Part shown: in pieces, positions 32,601 to 38,034 of the stretch
Layout of the letters: each line of letters begins with the position of its first letter
Numbering within the stretch: the stretch's first letter is position 1
Assembly (NCBI GenBank): GCA_900660155.1
Contig: CABFPE010000244.1
Location: forward strand, 631,738-669,771
DNA from: Hofstenia miamia
Taxonomy: Eukaryota > Xenacoelomorpha > Acoela > Hofsteniidae
DNA: 38,034 bases
Direction of reading: 5' to 3'
Program-made: the position numbers and the translations under genes
Notes under the pieces: model-generated
What the model was told of the DNA's origin: nothing
What the model saw: only the letters and a program-made list of their open reading frames with translations
The model's database searches: none

Positions 32601-34395
32601 TAAGTGTAAGCAGATAATTTTTTCAGTTAAATCCAAGTGGAAACAACGTCTTCTACCTTCTTACAAAAATCAATTGACACTAAACACGAAGTGTCCTGAT
32701 ACTGAAATTTTACCTCATCCGCCGCCATTAAATGCTATCACCATCAACAAATTACCTCTTGAAATATTAAAAGTATACAATTAGACATTACATATGTCTA
32801 TGATTTTACCAAATAGTTTAAACTTATGTATAATTGCAATGGCAAATGCTCTCAATAGCTGTGGAATTACAATATATAACTGTAATAAATTCCTGTATGA
32901 AAACAATTTTGTAATTTATTTTAAAACGCTAATGATGATCATGTTGTCTTAACAATCATTGGCTTAGGAGATTCTGAGCATTTTTAGTTTGTTTGATTGA
33001 TTTCTGCTATTGTTGAAATATGAAATATAAATTTCCAATGGGTGTTTGAAAATTTCTCTATGTAAATTAAATATCAACCCTAGATACACCGTCTAAACAA
33101 GCTCATACTGCGGAACCATTGCCTCACGCGGGCTTTAGAATATTGCTAAAAAAATTTTCGATTTTGTAGGAAATATATGTTACGCTGTTGGGATCAAAAG
33201 AAGTATGGGACCAGAAAGGCTCATTGAACATCGATGGTACGGAAGTGGGATCAAATGAAATCCAATGGGACTGGAAGCAATAAACTTCCGATTCCGCTTA
33301 AACGCAGCTCATACCAAAGATACTTGATTGAAACCCTTTTAGAAAGCTGATTTCATAGTAATTTTTTTACTTTGCACAGTTTCTCGTCTCTATCAGTAAT
33401 TTCGCATTTTTGTATGTTATATTTATCAGTCATTAACAAAATCGGTCTAGTAGGGTTCAACTAAAGTGAGCAAGTAAAGCAAAGCAAAGCAACCATAAAA
33501 CTTCCGTTTCAAGTATTTGCAAATATTTCAAAAATCCACAACTGCACTTTTATGTTGATATCATAATTTGAAGCAGTTCAGAGGTCATTTGCTAAAGATC
33601 AATTTCTGTAAAGCTAAAACAGAACACAGAACATAAATGCAACTGAATGAATTTTCAATAAAAAAGGAAAGAATACACAGCAATTGTGAAAACAGGGTGA
33701 AATAGATTAATTACAACAGAAATTGACACATGGATACTATAGAAAGCTGGTTAAAAGCAGCCATTTGATATTTGCGTCATGGTAACAGTTAGTTGAAGAT
33801 TTAATGCATTCATTTCTTATTTCACTATTGTAAATGAATCAATACCGATATTTTACAGATATGTAGTTTTCCCACGCTTTAAAATTAACTGAGCCATTGT
33901 CATGCAAAATGCTATTGTTTCCCAGAAAATAAAAATGCTAGAAAAACCTTTCGCAGTGGATAAATGAATTAAAGAAATATAATTGAATAAATGTTCAATT
34001 TGCTGCACTGAGGCATTATATAGGAAATGTACATTAAACAAAAAATGATTCGTTACTGGTTATGATATATTGACATTAAAGCTAAATTTGAATCCTATCA
34101 ACTAATTCTATTACAAATACTATAAACTTCAAGACAAGCACTAACATTAAATGGCAAGTGTCGTGCTTATTGAAAATGACAGTTTGATGTAAAATTTTTA
34201 AGAAAGTTGAATGCAAGTGCAGACTTTATGGCATGAACATGATCATAAAAGAATGAGAGGCAACCGTGATTTTCAATGTAGATCACACAATAAGACTAAT
34301 TTTGGATATAGTAAATACCTTTGAATTTTTAATTATTGGAAATATTGTCTTGGATTACGAAACCCTATTAATGCTGAGCTAATTATACCGGAGGC
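29686..34395. other. Long stretch without a recognised gene or element
   Basis: About 4.7 kb of AT-rich sequence. I looked for PHD-type Cys/His exons of the AF10-like gene and found none. Minor oddities are a short AAAGC repeat (33468-33492) and a purine-rich stretch of GAAAATTGAAGAAATTGAG-like words (32440-32550). Frames at 30043, 31616, 31807, 32053 and 33853 look like chance. Confidence 0.5.
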
Positions 34396-34863
34396 CAGGT
34401 TTGCAAAAATCAACTTATTAAAAAGCGTATTAAACGTTTAAAACGCTTTGAACATTTCCAAAACATAAGATAAAATTATTTATTATCAGAAGACCAAACA
34501 CGTATGTTAAAAGTTTGTTTTTTAATTTATCCAATCCCAGGCGGTTTCGCAAATCTTCTTGGATGTAACACAATGTACTGAACATTCTTTCAAGTGTGGC
34601 AGAACTAGGGACAATTTCTCCAACTTTCCTGCCAATGTTCAAAGTTCCCCGGGACAGTTCTCAAACACCATTTTGTTACTTCAATAAGTATATTTTATTT
34701 CTTTCGGAATACTTTTCAAACTCGTTTTCCAAGATAATATTTTTGTCATAATGAAGTCAATAAGGCATTGTTGCAGTCTGGATATTGCAATTAGAAACCA
34801 ACTAAGAGCGCGTTTAAGCTCACTCTTGGTAAGCTTGCGTCCAAAATGACTAGGGCAGAGCAA
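34396..34863 (-). mobile_element. hAT transposon remnant of the CAGG-TTGC type with transposase C-terminus
   Basis: The end at 34396, CAGGTTTGCAAAAATC, followed by ATTAAACGTTTAAAACGC, resembles the CAGGGTTGGCAAAAA termini and the GTTTTAAAC words of the MITE family in this window. Inward on the minus strand lies a hAT C-terminus (34430-34642) and, further in, a frame with LSWFLIAISRLQ and SWKTSLKSIP (34681-34863) that may be an earlier part of the same protein. The other end was not found. It may be a relic of the autonomous partner of the MITE family. Confidence 0.6.
34430..34642 (-). pseudogene. hAT transposase C-terminal dimerisation domain
   Basis: The minus-strand frame contains VPSSATLERMFSTLCYIQ followed by EDLRNRLGLDKLKNKLLTY. 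The PSSA..ER.FS core plus RNRL.....KL is the hAT dimerisation motif. The frame begins at a non-ATG codon after an upstream stop, and only about 70 residues of a protein usually over 500 residues remain in frame. It runs to a stop close to the element end at 34396. It is a dead remnant; the family call is firm, the exact subfamily is not. Confidence 0.85.
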
Positions 34864-35065
34864 ATTTTTAGTATAGCAGCAATCAGTAATGTATTTTTAA
34901 TTACATTAGATGTAGGCTACTTAATAATAACATAACATGATAAACTCAGGCTCACTGTATAAAAATGACTAATAGGATGATCCACTAATAATTATAATGT
35001 ACGCTCTACTAGACAAAATGTTGCCATTAATGAAAATGATTTAAACGAAAAAATTTGCTTGTGTT
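34864..35065. other. Short spacer between two hAT elements
   Basis: About 200 bases of AT-rich sequence separate the hAT transposase remnant from the next MITE. No feature seen. Confidence 0.5.
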
Positions 35066-35366
35066 CAGGGTTGGCAAAAAGTGTATTTTTTTGCTTTTAG
35101 ACAGACCCAGCTCAGAGCAAGAGAATTTCGCTAAAAACGTATAGTAACAAACTTTGAATTATGATAACCTTATCAACATTCATTTTTCGTCTCATGCACG
35201 TAAGCAAAAAACAAAATTTTGCAATTTTTGCAGTAGTAAATCGTTTATAAAAGTACGATTGGACGAATTCCGCAAAAAGTTTTCCAAAGTTTACCATATA
35301 AATTTAAAAAAAAACATTGAATGAAACATGTTTTAAACAGGTCCTGTTTAAAACACGCCAACCCTA
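35066..35366. mobile_element. hAT-type MITE (CAGGGTTGGC family, copy c) with perfect target duplication
   Basis: Left CAGGGTTGGCAAAAAGTGTA and inverted right TAGGGTTGGCGTG, flanked by exact CTTGTGTT duplications (35058-35065 and 35367-35374). The internal words are shared with copies a and b, including GACCCAGCTCAG, CATTCATTTTTCGTCTCATG and the palindrome TTTAAACAGGTCCTGTTTAA. 301 bp. Confidence 0.92.
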
Positions 35367-37821
35367 CTTGTGTTTTAAGCAGTGTCTTAAATATGCAACC
35401 CTCTTAGAAAATGGAGACATCAAAGATAAACCAATATTATTGATAGTAGTCAAAGTAGCACGAGGAACTTTCAAATGAATTCCTTGCAAACTCAATCTCA
35501 TGTTACAATAAGTAATTTTCAATCAAGATAGGACATCATTCCAAACCCCGAAATGATAAAATAGGAGTGAGAAAAAACTTAGCAAACGGAAATATGAATT
35601 AACTGTACAGAAAGTAGCGTTTTGTTCAAATGTCAAACATACGATTGTCTACCTACACGTCACTTTAAAACTATATTTCTAATTTCCACCCACCTACCTA
35701 TCAAGCATCAAGCAGCTATTTTTATATATTTTATTGAGTAGTTGCAGTTGCAAAGTATTCTACCATGAAGAGCACTATATTGCGATAGTTTTCAATTTAC
35801 AATTCATAAACGCTGTGTGATTGGATGTCGTTTGAATGCAAAGCAACTGCAATTCGTAGTGAGCTGATAAAAGTGGTTAAAAGATAAACGCGCATCTCAT
35901 CACAATTCAATAAATATTTCTAACAACTAATACTTGTCGGCTGACAATTGCGAAGTTTTCTATTAATACATTTTTCTTTCTTCCTCTATTGTAATATATT
36001 GTAAACGCCTGTATCTTTAGTTTTCACTGATCAGCGTCTGCGCAACAGAGTAGGAATTGGGCTTGGCTTAAGCATGGGTCGAGCTTGTAATGAGTTGCGT
36101 AGGTCTTGGTCCTGATGGTTTAATTGATATTTGAAAATTATTTACCTCAGGAAAAAGCAAAATTTAATTGAAATCAAAGCAGCCCTGCAATGTTGGCTGA
36201 TGCAAAAACTAACACATTAATTTTACATGTTTCAAAATACAAACAGAGAGTGTCTCTGGGCGTAGATCTAGTCTGCTTTTGAGAAGCTTCTTTCACTTGG
36301 CGCTGACGTAAGTCTATGTAAGTTGGTAGAGAATTTTAGCATTGAATAGGCCAAAACTTTTTCTCCAAGTGATAAAACAGTGGTTAAATTCAAAGAGCAC
36401 CCCTGAGAATAAGATAACACGACTTTGGGGTAGAAAATCGGTCCAATTCTACCACTGAAGCGCTATACTGTTAATAACTGGAATCTTATCTCAGCAAACC
36501 TACATTCCAAAATTGAAGTTTAGTAGAAGACTACTCATATAATTTAGCACATGGAAGACAGAGACGCTTAAATACTTGAATTCTTTATAAATTTAATCTA
36601 GCATGCGTTGCATTATTTCAATGCAGATTTATGCAACTGTCGGGATTTTCATATTTAGTCCTTTGCTAGAATAAACAGTAAGTAACCTATGCATATACAG
36701 AAAATAAAGATGACTCATTCCTTAATCGAAAACTTTGGGAAATGACGAAAAATGCCCTACTATACGAACAGTATAACTGAAAAACAAATTTAATATGATT
36801 AATTGTGCGAAGTTTTGATATAGTATTCGATGCTCAATTACCCAGTATTATTGTGCGGTAGTTGTCATTACACGAGAAATTTTCCTATTCCATCCGATTT
36901 CCATTGTCCCACCAATCGTTTGGTTTGATTGATCAATGGTTCCTCATTAGTGTTACGGCAGTCATTTCGCCAAAACCATACTGTTGAACCCTTACTGAGA
37001 CCTTTTCGTGTGAGTCACCTTCCCTCTCATCTGAAGTGCGTAGTATTTTGAACTGTGTGTGCTTTTATTGGGATTTACGATGTCATTAATCATTCTGAGA
37101 GGAATATTGAATCTTTACAGGGTCAACCGTTTCGTCCACATTTTCAAAACCATTTTCCTCAAAGCCTAATAAATCTGGAATTTTAGGATATTGTCACAGA
37201 TACAAGAGAATACAGCAACATGCAATGATGAAAATGTGCGACAATACGCGAAGTACAATTAAACACAGTTATTGCTTTTTCTGTAGAGCCAAATAGTTTG
37301 AAGGGCGCGAAATCCAGAATTTTTGAGGCAAAAGCATGCCTAAAGCTGCGCCTGATTTTAATATCTAAATGAAATGACTTGATTTCCCTGTCTTGTGGTG
37401 TGATAGGTTTGTCCTATGAAGTAATTTCAAAAGCAGAAAACACCGCAACTAGGTGAAAGCAAGGGAATTGGCTGCGGGTCCAAATTCCAAATTTTCAAAT
37501 ACCCTTACAACACAAAAATATTCAAAGCCACAAAACAAAAAATGCTTATTAAGTTCACAATTTCAAAAATTCATTATCTAAAACAATAACACCAAGAATA
37601 GCAAGAAGTAGGTTCCACTTAGAAGTGCGTGCGATGCGGTGCGGTGACGTTGAATGAAGCTCATTATTGCATCAAGAGCTATCATTATTTACATTATTAT
37701 GTCATATTGTGTGAATTTTTGGTTTACGATGCCATGAATTTTTTGTTTTGATGCTATACGGTGATGAAAATTGTACAAACCTCTAGTAACGCTATCAAAA
37801 ATTTATTAACTGAAACCATAA
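35367..37821. other. No recognised gene or element
   Basis: AT-rich, with slightly more GC around 36020-36110 and 36890-37070 but no open frame, splice-flanked exon or terminal repeat pair that I can support. Confidence 0.5.
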
Positions 37822-38034
37822 CAGGGTTGGCAACTATAAAATACCCGTTTTAAAATACGATTTCAAACATGTTTTAAAACGCCTGCTTTTATTGATGTTT
37901 TTTAAAAGTGACAACGGCGCGTAAAACTTTAGACGTTGAATGTTGTTGTATTCATAAACTTCGAATTTGCACCCAATTGCCATTTGCCAGCATACGAATT
38001 TCGTGAAAGCACAAGCCATAATAGGGAAGCTGGC
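37822..38034. mobile_element. Probable hAT-type MITE (CAGGGTTGGC family, copy d), left end
   Basis: CAGGGTTGGCAACTATAAAA at 37822 matches the family terminus for the first 12 bases, followed by GTTTTAAAA and CATGTTTTAAAACGCC words like those of the other copies. The opposite end is not seen before the window ends, so this may be a partial or longer relative. Confidence 0.5.

Noticed and set aside
33468..33492. AAAGC short tandem repeat
   Set aside because: Only a few units; ordinary low-complexity sequence.
1..38034. tRNA, rRNA, CRISPR or prokaryotic operon features
   Set aside because: No tRNA-like B-box with acceptor stem, no rRNA motifs, no regularly spaced direct repeats with unique spacers, and clear spliceosomal introns.

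Overview
The window looks like metazoan nuclear DNA, most likely from an invertebrate. It is AT-rich, has spliced genes with introns over 10 kb, and the introns are filled with DNA transposons, MITEs and retroelement pieces. There is no operon structure, no tRNA or rRNA gene and no bacterial gene. I cannot name the species. A 1000-base N gap (11011-12010) and a lone N (14579) show this is a draft assembly.

The main gene runs on the minus strand and is an AF10/AF17 (MLLT10/MLLT6; Drosophila Alhambra) ortholog. Three exons can be placed with matching splice phases. 25749-25836 encodes the last zinc-binding part of the extended PHD (PZP) module. 15189-15666 encodes a basic, Pro/Ser-rich linker ending in the octapeptide motif. 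1492-1691 encodes the leucine zipper. The last two together form the OM-LZ module, which in known family members recruits the H3K79 methyltransferase DOT1L. The N-terminal PHD exons lie to the right of the window or are unrecognised in 25837-38034. The C-terminal exons lie left of position 1.

The 15189 exon and its downstream intron flank are present a second time at 13548-14578 (period 1063 bp, one difference noticed in the exon). That copy is cut off inside the exon at an N next to a (TA)n tract. It is more likely an uncollapsed allele or assembly artefact than a true duplication. Inside the 13.5-kb zipper-side intron, on the same strand, lies the 3' terminal exon of a different, unrecognised gene (7205-7373) with a poly(A) signal.

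The rest is mobile DNA. It includes a nearly intact Tc1 element with matching TIRs (18639-19925), a 5'-truncated Penelope-like element with an inverted copy of its own 3' end (9391-10770), and a LINE reverse transcriptase fragment cut by the N gap. There is a mariner-type element with Stowaway-like termini and a transposase N-terminal remnant (3731-4291). Two degraded hAT transposase C-termini are present (27525-27925, 34430-34863). Several hAT-type MITEs with 8-bp target duplications occur, three or four of them in one CAGGGTTGGC family. One of these carries a nested foldback element holding a telomere-like 44-bp minisatellite. There is also a PIF/Harbinger-type MITE (26606-26957).
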